NCBI GenBank assembly: GCA_965219035.1
Contig: CBDCMR010000004.1
Location: 1,426,001 to 1,490,000 of the forward strand
Length of the DNA stretch: 64,000 bases
Direction: 5' to 3'
From: CBDCKN01 sp965219035
GTDB lineage: Bacteria; Gemmatimonadota; Gemmatimonadetes; Longimicrobiales; Gaopeijiaceae
Positions 42,423 through 49,932 of the stretch are shown piece by piece. The notes under the pieces were generated by a model that ran no database searches, was not told the origin of the DNA, and saw only the letters and a list, made by a program, of their open reading frames with translations. Within the stretch, counting starts at the first letter, position 1, and each line of letters begins with the position of its first letter. The translations under genes were made by a program, and so were the position numbers.

Positions 42423-43358
42423 TGAGGTGGTCCCGGTTTTTTGGACAGGTCGTTAAGGTGGATTCCAGAGCGGAAGAGGAGGCACCGAGATGGCCAGGAA
42501 GAGACGGCGGTTCACGGCGGAGTTCAAGGCACGGGTAGCGCTCGAGGCGCTGCGCGAGCGGGACAGCGTGCAGGCGATCGCGGCGCGGCACGAGCTTCAT
42601 CCGAACCAGGTGACCACATGGAAGCGGCAGCTGCTCGAAGGGCTGCCGGAGGTGTTTGCCGGGGGCGCGGGCCGCAAGGCCGCCCTGGAGCACGAGGCGA
42701 AGATCCGGGACCTGCACGCCAAGATCGGGGAGCTCACGGTCGAGCGGGATTTTTTTCGGCGCGGGCTCAAGCGCTGAGCCGGGCGGAGCGGGGGCGGATG
42801 ATCGAGCGGGACGGACCGCTGAGTCTTTCGAGGCAGTGCGCGCTGCTGGGCGTGAGCCGGTCGTCGCAGTACTACCGGCCGAAGGGGGAGAGCGCCGAGG
42901 ACCTGGCGCTCATGCGGCGCATGGACGGGCTCCACATGGCGTATCCGTTCTACGGGAGCCGGCAGCTGATGCGGCATCTGCGCCGCGAGGGCGTTGCCGC
43001 GGGCCGGCACCGGATCCGGCGGCTCATGCGCCTGATGGGGATGGAGGCGACCTACCGGCGGCCGCGCACGAGCGTGGCGAGTCCGGAGCACCGGGTCTTC
43101 CCCTATCTGCTGCGGGGCCTCACGATCTCGCGGGCGGACCACGTGTGGTGCGCGGACATCACCTATGTCCCGGTGACGCAAGGGTTTTTCTACCTGGTGG
43201 CCGTGATGGACTGGGCGACCCGGCACGTGCTCGCCTGGCGGCTGTCGAACACGATGGACGCGTCGTTCTGCGTCCAGGCGCTGGACGACGCGCTGGGCTG
43301 GAGGGCTCCGGAGATCCTCAATACGGATCAGGGCTCCCAGTTCACCAGCGAGACGTTC
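42423..43358 (+). mobile_element. IS-b copy 3, 3-prime truncated
   Basis: The left end TGAGGTGGTCCCGG is intact at 42423. Identity with IS-b stops at 43358, inside orfB after FTSETF. The remaining 498 or so bases and the hairpin are replaced by an IS-a fragment. Confidence 0.9.
42490..42777 (+). CDS. IS-b OrfA (copy 3)
   Basis: This intact 95-residue OrfA is identical to the others, with the slippery T-run at 42750-42756. It is still able to express a DNA-binding protein that recognises IS-b ends. Confidence 0.88.
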   Translation: MARKRRRFTAEFKARVALEALRERDSVQAIAARHELHPNQVTTWKRQLLEGLPEVFAGGAGRKAALEHEAKIRDLHAKIGELTVERDFFRRGLKR

Positions 43359-43481
43359 CGCCTGATCCAGCAGAGTTGCCTGAAGCATGGCGTCCAGCCC
43401 CAGGTCCTGACCTTGCACTCGGATCGAGGAGCTCCGATGACGAGCCAATGCACGGCTCAGCGATCATCGGAGACTGTTTGA
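42798..43481 (+). pseudogene. Chimeric transposase ORF (IS-b OrfB joined to IS-a OrfB)
   Basis: From the ATG at 42798 the frame follows IS-b OrfB for about 187 residues, including the first Asp (CADITYV) and second Asp (NTDQGSQF). At 43359 it switches in frame to IS-a residues RLIQQSCLKHGVQPQ through HSDRGAPMTSQ, then reads a few codons of IS-c before a stop at 43481. It has two second-Asp motifs but no catalytic Glu, so it should be inactive. Confidence 0.85.
43359..43461 (+). mobile_element. IS-a internal fragment, 103 bp
   Basis: It is identical to the IS-a orfB segment from CGCCTGATCC to ACGGCTCAGC. It is joined on the left to IS-b and on the right to inverted IS-c, with no end repeats. 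It covers the exact site where IS-b inserted in IS-a copy 2. Confidence 0.9.
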
Positions 43482-44396
43482 CTTGAGTGCCAGGGGCTCA
43501 GGTTGAGCTGTCTGGCGTGAACGATACTGCTCTTCGTACTCGGCTGGGGGGACGTGGCCGAGGGGCTCGAAGAGGCGGTGGTTGTTGAACCACCACACCC
43601 ACTCGAGGGTGGCGAGCTCGACGTCTTCGATCTTGGACCACGGTCCCCGGGGGTAGATGAGCTCGGTCTTGTAGAGCCCGATGATGGTCTCGGCCAGGGC
43701 ATTGTCGTAGGAGTCGCCGCGACTGCCGACAGATGGTTCGATGCCGGCCAGCGCCAAGCGCTCGGTGTAGCGAATAGACAGATATTGCCCGCCGCGGTCG
43801 GAGTGATGCACGAGGCGCTCGCCGTCTTCACCCCAACGCTCCGTGATGGCCTGCTCGAGCGCGTCGAGTGCCAGGTCACTCCTCAGGGAGTTCGAGATCT
43901 GCCAACCCACGATGCGGCGCGCGAATGCATCCATGACGAGCGCCACGTAGACGAATGTGTGTCCTGTCCGGACGTAGGTCAGATCCGACACCCACAGCTC
44001 GTTGGGACGAGACGCCGAGAAGTCACGATCCACCAGGTCCAGGGGCCGCTCCATACCCTCGACGGCGTAGGTCGTGACTTTGAAGGTTCGACCCCTCACT
44101 GCTCCGCGCAGGCCCATCTCGCGCATCAGGCGAGCCACCGTGCATCGGGCCACCCGAGTGCCCTCTCGGTTGAGCTGCTTCCAGACCTTCTTGGCCCCGT
44201 AGACCTGGAAGTTCTGCATCCACACCCGCCGTATCTCAGCCTTCAAGCCCTCATCCCGCTGAGCCCGTGCCGAGCGCCTCGTCGGCTCGGCCTCGAGCGC
44301 CTTGTACGTGTAGTATGTTGACGGAGCGATCGGCAGCACATGGCAGATCGGCTCGACTCCGTACTCGGACCGGTTATCGTCGATGAACGCCACCAT
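43464..44396 (-). CDS. IS-c OrfB transposase, intact (copy 2)
   Basis: This full-length 310-residue DDE transposase has Asp in LWVSDLTYVRTGH, Asp in HHSDRGGQYLS and Glu in NALAETIIGLYK, and a C-terminal WWFNNHRLFEPLGHVPPAEYEEQ that copy 1 lacks. The ATG overlaps the orfA stop. One Ala/Ser difference from copy 1 lies before GIEPSVG. It could act in trans on copy 1, which keeps both ends. Confidence 0.88.
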   Translation of the reverse strand: MVAFIDDNRSEYGVEPICHVLPIAPSTYYTYKALEAEPTRRSARAQRDEGLKAEIRRVWMQNFQVYGAKKVWKQLNREGTRVARCTVARLMREMGLRGAVRGRTFKVTTYAVEGMERPLDLVDRDFSASRPNELWVSDLTYVRTGHTFVYVALVMDAFARRIVGWQISNSLRSDLALDALEQAITERWGEDGERLVHHSDRGGQYLSIRYTERLALAGIEPSVGSRGDSYDNALAETIIGLYKTELIYPRGPWSKIEDVELATLEWVWWFNNHRLFEPLGHVPPAEYEEQYRSRQTAQPEPLALKSNSLR

Positions 44397-44716
44397 CAGC
44401 GGGGTCGGCGGTCGAGTTCCGCCTGCGCGAAATACGCGGACGCCTTGCGTAGAATCTCATTCGCTCGCTTCAGCTCGCGGATCTCCCGCTCCTGATCTTT
44501 GAGCCGTTGACGCTCGTCCGTCGTCAGCCCTGACCGTCTCCCTGAATCACGCTCTGCACGCCGTACCCACTTCCGCAGGGTCTCCGCCGTGCACCCGACC
44601 TTCTCTGCGATCAAGCAGATCGCCGCCCACTGTGACGCGTGGTCCGACTCCTGCGTGAACACCAGCCGGACTGCCCTCTCCCGTGTCTCGGGGGAGTACT
44701 TCGTTACTCTCTTCAT
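44396..44716 (-). CDS. IS-c OrfA (copy 2)
   Basis: This 106-residue OrfA has the same helix-turn-helix and coiled coil as copy 1, and Leu replaces Ser in AAICLIAEKVG. The stop overlaps the orfB ATG. Confidence 0.88.
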   Translation of the reverse strand: MKRVTKYSPETRERAVRLVFTQESDHASQWAAICLIAEKVGCTAETLRKWVRRAERDSGRRSGLTTDERQRLKDQEREIRELKRANEILRKASAYFAQAELDRRPR

Positions 44717-44766
44717 GACCCCATCCTCTCAACTGATGGAGTCTCCGGCAAACCCGGGGCGATTCA

Positions 44767-44880
44767 ACCTGCCCAGAGTGCCGTCGCTGGATCCATTATC
44801 GACGAGGAGAATCTCATCCACCGGATCGTGCAGTTGCGTCCTTCCAGGGGCGTGCGTTGGCAAACCATGTCCCCCTACGA
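44767..44880 (-). pseudogene. Family 2 glycosyltransferase N-terminal remnant
   Basis: The minus strand just outside IS-c reads LPTHAPGRTQLHDPVDEILLVDNGSSDGTLG in pieces: LPTHAPGRTQLH, then DPVDEILLVDNGSSDGTLG. The second is the nucleotide-sugar-binding strand and DxxSxDGT motif of GT-A family 2 enzymes. About 15 residues seem missing between the two pieces. Everything downstream was removed at the IS-c junction. Confidence 0.6.
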
Positions 44881-44907
44881 CTTATCCAGCCGTTCGGCCC
44901 GAAGCTG

Positions 44908-45546
44908 CTACTGCCCATACACATGTGGCTCTATCTCGCTTACCATCTCGTGGTAGGACCCCACTGCGGTCATGGCCGCCATGAAGACCGCAAGCGAGGA
45001 GCCCGCTTCACTCGTCAATTCAAGGGGGCTTGTCTGATCGCGGGAGACTCCACCCTTGAAACCATATTCAAGAAGTTGCTTCCGGTACTCACTCAACTTG
45101 GTGGTTACTACTCGCACAAATTGTGCAACCTCTACATCGCCCTGGCGTGCGGCTGTAGCGCCCGCCCGCTCAACAGCGGCGTCGCTACCTGTCACCATTA
45201 CCATCTCAAACGCACCGAGATAGTGCTCCTGCCGCAGGAGGACGAAGTTCTTGACGCGGCTTGAATCGGTCGACGGTAGGCGCTCACAAAATATATTGAG
45301 AGCCGCAGAGGCCAATGCCTCGCCCGATGCCGAGAACTTGGGATATGTCGAAAGTGTCACTCGCAGAGCGGCTATAGCAGCCGCCATCGCGTCGAGCCTC
45401 CACTCACCTCCCTCCGGCACTTCTCCGAATCCGTCTCTCAACGGTGAAGCCTCTGGGCTCTCAAAATTCTGGAGTATCATCTCTGTGACATGGAGGAGCA
45501 CTTCCGGGACGCGCTCGAAACTGATCGGACCCTTAGACTCAGACAC
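44908..45546 (-). CDS. Unknown 212-residue helical protein
   Basis: The start is a GTG at 45546 with a good ribosome-binding site (AAGGAGG, about seven bases upstream). The protein is mostly helical, with segments like VPEVLLHVTEMILQNF, LDAMAAAIAALRVTLS, VAQFVRVVTTKLSEYRKQLLEYGF and a hydrophobic SLAVFMAAMTAVGSY near the end. No signal peptide, catalytic motif or family is recognised. It starts 29 bases after the 3-prime end of tRNA-Ser and precedes an IS cluster, a position typical of island cargo. Confidence 0.55.
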   Translation of the reverse strand: MSESKGPISFERVPEVLLHVTEMILQNFESPEASPLRDGFGEVPEGGEWRLDAMAAAIAALRVTLSTYPKFSASGEALASAALNIFCERLPSTDSSRVKNFVLLRQEHYLGAFEMVMVTGSDAAVERAGATAARQGDVEVAQFVRVVTTKLSEYRKQLLEYGFKGGVSRDQTSPLELTSEAGSSLAVFMAAMTAVGSYHEMVSEIEPHVYGQ

Positions 45547-45574
45547 TCCGCACCTCCTTACTTTACAACAATAA

Positions 45575-45658
45575 CGGAGGGGGTGGGATTCGAACCCACG
45601 TGGGCTTGCGCCCGCCGGTTTTCAAGACCGGTGCATTGAACCGCTCTGCCACCCCTCC
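45575..45658 (-). tRNA. tRNA-Ser (UGA)
   Basis: It has acceptor GGAGGGG/CCCCTCC, anticodon stem CCGGT/ACCGG with loop CTTGAAA (anticodon TGA), a long class II variable arm (CGGGCGCAAGCCCACG region), T-loop TTCGAAT and discriminator G. CCA is not encoded. It is not tRNA-Sec: the anticodon is UGA and the acceptor is the normal seven pairs. Confidence 0.93.
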
Positions 45659-45740
45659 AGACAGCATCTGCCTGGCGAAAGGTCAGGCATTCACGGGCCT
45701 CGTGTAAAGAGGTCGCGCGTCTATGCGCTTCCGAGCGCGA

Positions 45741-47462
45741 TCAGTGGCGGAAGAGGCGCTGACCCGTGAAGACCATGGCCATGCCGTGCTCGTTGGCAGC
45801 TTCGATGACCACTTCGTCCCGGACCGAACCCCCAGGCTGGACGATTGCGCGCACGCCCGCCTCGGCGGCCGCGTCGACGCCGTCCCGGAACGGGAAGAAC
45901 GCGTCGGAGGCCAGGACGGCACCCTGGAGATCGAGACTCGCATCGGCTGCCTTCTGGACCGCGATGCGCGAGGAGTCCACCCGGCTCATCTGACCGGCGC
46001 CGATGCCCAGCGTGGCTCCACCGCTGGCGAAGAGGATCGCGTTGGACTTCACACCGAAGACCGCCGCCCAAGCGAAGCGCAGATCATCCCACTCGGCTTC
46101 GTCGGGGCCGCGCTCGGTAGTGACGGACCAGTCCACCGAGCCCACACCATAGAAGGGCGGCGGCGGCGGGCTCTGGGCTAGCATTCCACCGTACACGCTC
46201 CGCAACGCCAGGCCCTCAGGCCCTCGTCCGTGCTCCGCCAGGAAGCGACCCGCCCTGCGGACCTCTTCAGGCACCCTCTTCCACCAGTCCCCGTCCGGCT
46301 CGCCCTCCACCGACTCGCCGATCCCGCCCGAGACCAGCAGCCGGAGGTTCTTCTTCCGCGTGAGAACCTCAATGGCCTCATCTTCGAAACCTGGTGCCAC
46401 GATGCACTCGATGAAGAGCCCGGACATGGCCTCGGCCGTCTCCTCATCGATACGCCGGTTCACCGCGATCACCGAGCCGAACGCGCTCACGCCGTCCGTG
46501 CGGAGGGCTCGCTCGTAGGCCTCGGCCAAGGTCCCCGCCACGGCCAGGCCACAGGGCGTCGTGTGCTTGATGATGCAGACGGCTGGCCTCGGGGAATACG
46601 CGAAGGGCGCCAGCGACAGGAGAGCCCCGTCGAGATCGAGCAGGTTGTTGTACGAGAGCTCCTTCCCGTGCAGCTGCTGCAGGCCCGCCAGGCCGTCTTG
46701 CCTGCCGGACCACCGGTAGAAGGCGGCTTCCTGGCCAGGGTTCTCCCCATACCGCAGTCCCTGGACCAGCTCGAGGTCGAGGGACAGAGAATCGGGCGGG
46801 CTCTTGTCGGAGTCGGCCGCTCCCCGGTCGGACTCGGCATCGTCGGACGCGGCCTCCGACCCCGCGTCCTCGGCACCGACAGCCCTCGCCTCCAGATACG
46901 CCGCCACCGCTGCGTCGTAATCGCTGATGTGACGGAAGACCTTTGCGGCGAGCTCGCGACGCAACCCGGCGTCTACCGTCGCGCCATCCGCCAGCGCGGC
47001 GAGCACACGGTCGTAGTCCGATGGGTCCACCACCACCAGCACGTCGGAGTGGCTCTTGGCCGCGGCCCGGATCATGGTGGGCCCGCCGATGTCCACCTTC
47101 TCCATGGCTTCGCCCACCGGAACCTCCCCCCGTGCCACGGTCTCCCGAAACGGATAGAGATTCACGGCAACCAGGTCGATGGGGCCGTACCCGTGCTTCT
47201 CGAGCGAGGCCATGTCGTCAGGCCGGTCCCGACGCGCCAAAAGGCCGGCGTGAATGGCCGGATGAAGCGTCTTCACCCGCCCGTCCATCATCTCCGGATG
47301 CCCGGTAACCTGGGCCACTTCGGTCACCGGCAGGCCGGCGTCTCGGATGGCACGAGCCGTACCGCCGGTGGACAGGATCTCCCACCCGGCCTTCACCAGC
47401 GACGTGGCCAGAGCCTCTATACCCGACTTGTCGGACACGCTCAGAAGCGCTCGTCGCTTCAT
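45741..47462 (-). CDS. purH: Bifunctional AICAR transformylase / IMP cyclohydrolase
   Basis: The 573-residue enzyme performs the last two steps of IMP synthesis. The N-terminal MGS-like cyclohydrolase has ALLSVSDKSGIEALATSL and STGGTARAIRDAGLPV, HPEMMDGRVKTLHPAIHAGLL. The C-terminal transformylase has LRYGENPGQEAAFY, YNNLLDLDGA, IKHTTPCGLAVA and ASDAFFPFRDGVDAAAEAG. A Ser/Asp-rich insert of about 30 residues near 195-230 separates the domains. The ATG at 47462 starts the conserved region. purN lies 16 bases upstream. Confidence 0.95.
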   Translation of the reverse strand: MKRRALLSVSDKSGIEALATSLVKAGWEILSTGGTARAIRDAGLPVTEVAQVTGHPEMMDGRVKTLHPAIHAGLLARRDRPDDMASLEKHGYGPIDLVAVNLYPFRETVARGEVPVGEAMEKVDIGGPTMIRAAAKSHSDVLVVVDPSDYDRVLAALADGATVDAGLRRELAAKVFRHISDYDAAVAAYLEARAVGAEDAGSEAASDDAESDRGAADSDKSPPDSLSLDLELVQGLRYGENPGQEAAFYRWSGRQDGLAGLQQLHGKELSYNNLLDLDGALLSLAPFAYSPRPAVCIIKHTTPCGLAVAGTLAEAYERALRTDGVSAFGSVIAVNRRIDEETAEAMSGLFIECIVAPGFEDEAIEVLTRKKNLRLLVSGGIGESVEGEPDGDWWKRVPEEVRRAGRFLAEHGRGPEGLALRSVYGGMLAQSPPPPPFYGVGSVDWSVTTERGPDEAEWDDLRFAWAAVFGVKSNAILFASGGATLGIGAGQMSRVDSSRIAVQKAADASLDLQGAVLASDAFFPFRDGVDAAAEAGVRAIVQPGGSVRDEVVIEAANEHGMAMVFTGQRLFRH

Positions 47463-47478
47463 ATCTGGCTTGTCTCCC

Positions 47479-48153
47479 CTATCGGCTCGCGCCCTGGGTC
47501 TCGTTTCCGAAAGCGAACTCGAAATCACTCGACGAGAGGGTGAACGGTCCCGGATCCCTGCCCTCCGCCACCGCTCTGCATAGGTGATCGGTCACAGCCG
47601 GGTAGAGGCGGTGCTCCGCCACGAGGACCCTGGCGGCCACTCCCTTGGCATCATCCTCTGGAAGGACCGGAACGGGCCACTGGGCCACGATCGTCCCGGT
47701 GTCGTACTCCTCGTCCACGAAGTGGACCGTGGCTCCCGTCACCTTGGCCCCCGCGGCCAGTACCGCCTGGTGGACTCGCTCTCCGTACATCCCCTTCCCG
47801 CCGAAGGCGGGAAGCAACGCCGGATGGATATTAAGGATGCGTCGTGGATAGGCGGCCACGACGGCCGACGGCATGAGCCTGAGATACCCGGCCAAGGCGA
47901 TGACCTTCACGTTCCGGTCGCGCAGGTGCCGGAGGGTCTCCTCCCCGATCTCCTCCTGAGATCGATCCTTCATGGCGATCACCAGAGCGTCACGACCCGC
48001 CGTCCTGGCTCGATCGAGTGCCCCGGCATCCGGGCGGTCGGAGAAGACACTCACCACTCTGTAGGCTCCGCTCGCCCTCTCATGATCCAGGAGCGCCTGG
48101 AGATTCGTTCCCCCGCCCGACGCGAATACGGCAACAGGAACGGGGGGGGTCAC
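47479..48153 (-). CDS. purN: Phosphoribosylglycinamide formyltransferase
   Basis: PurN formylates GAR with 10-formyl-THF. The phosphate-binding loop is VFASGGGTNLQALLD (about residues 9-23), the catalytic region NIHPALLPAFGGKGMYGERVHQAV (split here about residues 108-131) with Asn and His, and the Asp in VDEEYDTGTIVAQ. The ATG overlaps the stop of the upstream metallo-hydrolase by four bases. The C-terminal 25 residues are extra. Confidence 0.94.
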   Translation of the reverse strand: MTPPVPVAVFASGGGTNLQALLDHERASGAYRVVSVFSDRPDAGALDRARTAGRDALVIAMKDRSQEEIGEETLRHLRDRNVKVIALAGYLRLMPSAVVAAYPRRILNIHPALLPAFGGKGMYGERVHQAVLAAGAKVTGATVHFVDEEYDTGTIVAQWPVPVLPEDDAKGVAARVLVAEHRLYPAVTDHLCRAVAEGRDPGPFTLSSSDFEFAFGNETQGASR

Positions 48154-48800
48154 GCCAGCTCTCCTCCGTAGTGCGGGATCAGGAACGGGTTGCTCGTGCG
48201 CTCGTGGCCGACGGTAGTGGGCGGTCCGTGTCCAGTCAGGAGACGCGTCTCATCGGACATGGTCAGCACGTGGCGTCGAATGCTGTCGAAGAGGGCCTGG
48301 TAGTCACCGCCCGAAAGATCGGTCCTCCCCACCGAGCCCGCAAAGACCAGGTCTCCGACGATGGCGAGCTCGTCCTCTTCGGCATGCAGGATCACATGTC
48401 CGGGCGAGTGCCCGGGCGTGTGAATGACCTTGAAGGCCGTCTCACCGAACCGGAAGGTGTCCCCGTCGTGTAGCTCTCGCTCCGGGGGGGTCAGCTCGGG
48501 CGCCGCGAGGCCGAACATGGCCGCTTGAGCCGGCACAGCATCGAAAAGAGGGTGATCGGCAGGGTGCAGGTAGGTCGGCGCATCCGTGGACTCGCGAATG
48601 ACGCCGAGGCCCTCCACGTGGTCGAGATGGGCGTGGGTCAACAAGATCGCGGCTACCGGACTTCCCTCGGCTGCCACGGCAGCGACCATCTGGGGGGCAG
48701 CGGCACCGGGATCCACGATGACGGACTGTCCTGTGGTCTCACACCACGCGACGTACCCGTTCTCGGCGAAATCCCCCGCTGTGAATGCTTGAAGGCGCAT
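48150..48800 (-). CDS. Metallo-beta-lactamase hydrolase, glyoxalase II-like
   Basis: The 216-residue enzyme has the full zinc motif LTHAHLDHVEG (about residues 55-65), then HTPGHSPGHVIL, VGDLVFAGSVGRTDL and LTGHGPPTT, matching the YcbL/GloB-like group that hydrolyses thioesters such as S-lactoylglutathione. It lacks the C-terminal HAGH domain of true glyoxalase II, so substrate is uncertain. The ATG at 48800 is chosen because the upstream frame is not conserved. It is co-transcribed with purN and purH. Confidence 0.88.
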   Translation of the reverse strand: MRLQAFTAGDFAENGYVAWCETTGQSVIVDPGAAAPQMVAAVAAEGSPVAAILLTHAHLDHVEGLGVIRESTDAPTYLHPADHPLFDAVPAQAAMFGLAAPELTPPERELHDGDTFRFGETAFKVIHTPGHSPGHVILHAEEDELAIVGDLVFAGSVGRTDLSGGDYQALFDSIRRHVLTMSDETRLLTGHGPPTTVGHERTSNPFLIPHYGGELA

Positions 48801-48925
48801 CTTGGTCACCAATGGCCCGATCCGGGCCTTCACCGACGGTGCTTGGGCACGAGTCGCGCCCAAAGAAGTGGCCCGCAGGGATCTCACCTACGAGCCAGGA
48901 AGTCGCTCGGTCTGTTCTTGGGACT

Positions 48926-49270
48926 TTAGGCGGTGAAAGAGCTGCCGCAGCCGCATCCGCCGGTGGCATTCGGGTTCGTGAACGTGAAGCCGGATCCCAT
49001 CATGCTGGTCACGTAGTCGATCTGGACGCCGTCCAGATACTGGACGCTGAACGGGTCGACGAAGATCCTGACGCCCGACAGGTCGAACACCTCGTCGTCG
49101 GCCTCCGGGGCATCCTCGATATTCAGGCCATACTGAAAGCCCGAGCACCCCCCAGGGAGAACCGCGACGCGGAGCCCCGCATCCGCCGATGCCCCCTGCT
49201 CTTCTATGAACGTCTGGACCTTGCTCACCGCCGTGGGCGTGAGGGTCAAAAGGGTCTCGGTACTTTCCAT
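48926..49270 (-). CDS. erpA: A-type iron-sulfur carrier protein (ErpA/IscA-like)
   Basis: The 114-residue HesB-fold protein carries the three conserved Cys: GGCSGFQYGL (about residue 41) and the C-terminal GGCGCGSSF (about 105-111). It delivers Fe-S clusters to target enzymes; IspG in this window is a plausible client. The N-terminus LTLTPTAVSKVQTFIEEQ is typical. Whether it is ErpA or IscA cannot be fixed; no isc/suf genes are near. Confidence 0.88.
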   Translation of the reverse strand: MESTETLLTLTPTAVSKVQTFIEEQGASADAGLRVAVLPGGCSGFQYGLNIEDAPEADDEVFDLSGVRIFVDPFSVQYLDGVQIDYVTSMMGSGFTFTNPNATGGCGCGSSFTA

Positions 49271-49368
49271 ATGATTCTGTCTCCTGGAGCTCTCTTACCC
49301 CACCGCCTGCGAACGTTCTCAACCGCGGAGACCTACTTATCTGAAGCTACCGGTAGGCCTAGGGAGGG

Positions 49369-49932
49369 TCAACGCCCGAGTCGGCCGTCGAGAATGAGCG
49401 TTGCGGCCGCCCGGAGATCGTCCACGATCGCTACACCTTCCGGCACCAGCGGCTCTTCGTCCACTCCGAAACCGGTTCTCACGAGGATTCCCTTCCCTCC
49501 CAGCTCCAGGGCCGGCCGTACGTCGGCGACCTTGTCCCCTACGTAGTGCGAATCCTCAAGGCTGAGCCCCAGTTCCTCTGCGGCTTCACGGTACATACCA
49601 GTGCCCGGCTTGCGACACCCGCAGGGCTCGCCGAAGTCGGGGTGATGAGGGCAGTACCGGGTGGCGTCTACCGGCGCGCCGGCGTTGCGCAGGAGCTCGT
49701 CGAGCCTCCTGGTCACGGCCCGGTAGTCTCCTTCCGTGTACAGTCCACGTGCGATCCCGGACTGGTTGGTCACGATCACGAGCGCATGCCCCGCCTCGCG
49801 GAGCTCCTTGAGCGCCTCGGCGGCGTGGGGCACCAGGACCACCCCTTCCGGGTCGGCGAGGTACACCTTCTCTTCGATGAGGGTGCCGTCCCGGTCGAGG
49901 AAGACCGCCGGGTGTCCCGTCCGGTCCGTCAC
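49369..49932 (-). CDS. gmhB: D-glycero-D-manno-heptose 1,7-bisphosphate 7-phosphatase
   Basis: The 187-residue HAD phosphatase has FLDRDGTLIEE (nucleophile Asp, about residue 11), VIVTNQSGIARGLY, the zinc loop CPHHPDFGEPCGCRKP and VGDKVADVRPAL. It acts in ADP-heptose synthesis for lipopolysaccharide core, which implies an outer membrane. The GTG at 49932 overlaps the selA stop (GTGA). It is the only heptose gene here. Confidence 0.9.
   Translation of the reverse strand: MTDRTGHPAVFLDRDGTLIEEKVYLADPEGVVLVPHAAEALKELREAGHALVIVTNQSGIARGLYTEGDYRAVTRRLDELLRNAGAPVDATRYCPHHPDFGEPCGCRKPGTGMYREAAEELGLSLEDSHYVGDKVADVRPALELGGKGILVRTGFGVDEEPLVPEGVAIVDDLRAAATLILDGRLGR

Larger units (their letters stand above)
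43462..44766 (-). mobile_element. IS-c copy 2, one terminal repeat lost
   Basis: The upstream end (TGAATCGCCCCGGG, complement of 44766 downwards) is complete. At the other end identity stops at GATGATC, so about the last 14 bases of the inverted repeat are missing. Both genes are intact. It interrupts a glycosyltransferase remnant. Confidence 0.9.

Noticed and set aside
45575..45658. selC (tRNA-Sec), because selA is nearby
   Set aside because: The anticodon is UGA on the tRNA (reads UCA), not UCA, and the acceptor stem has seven pairs.
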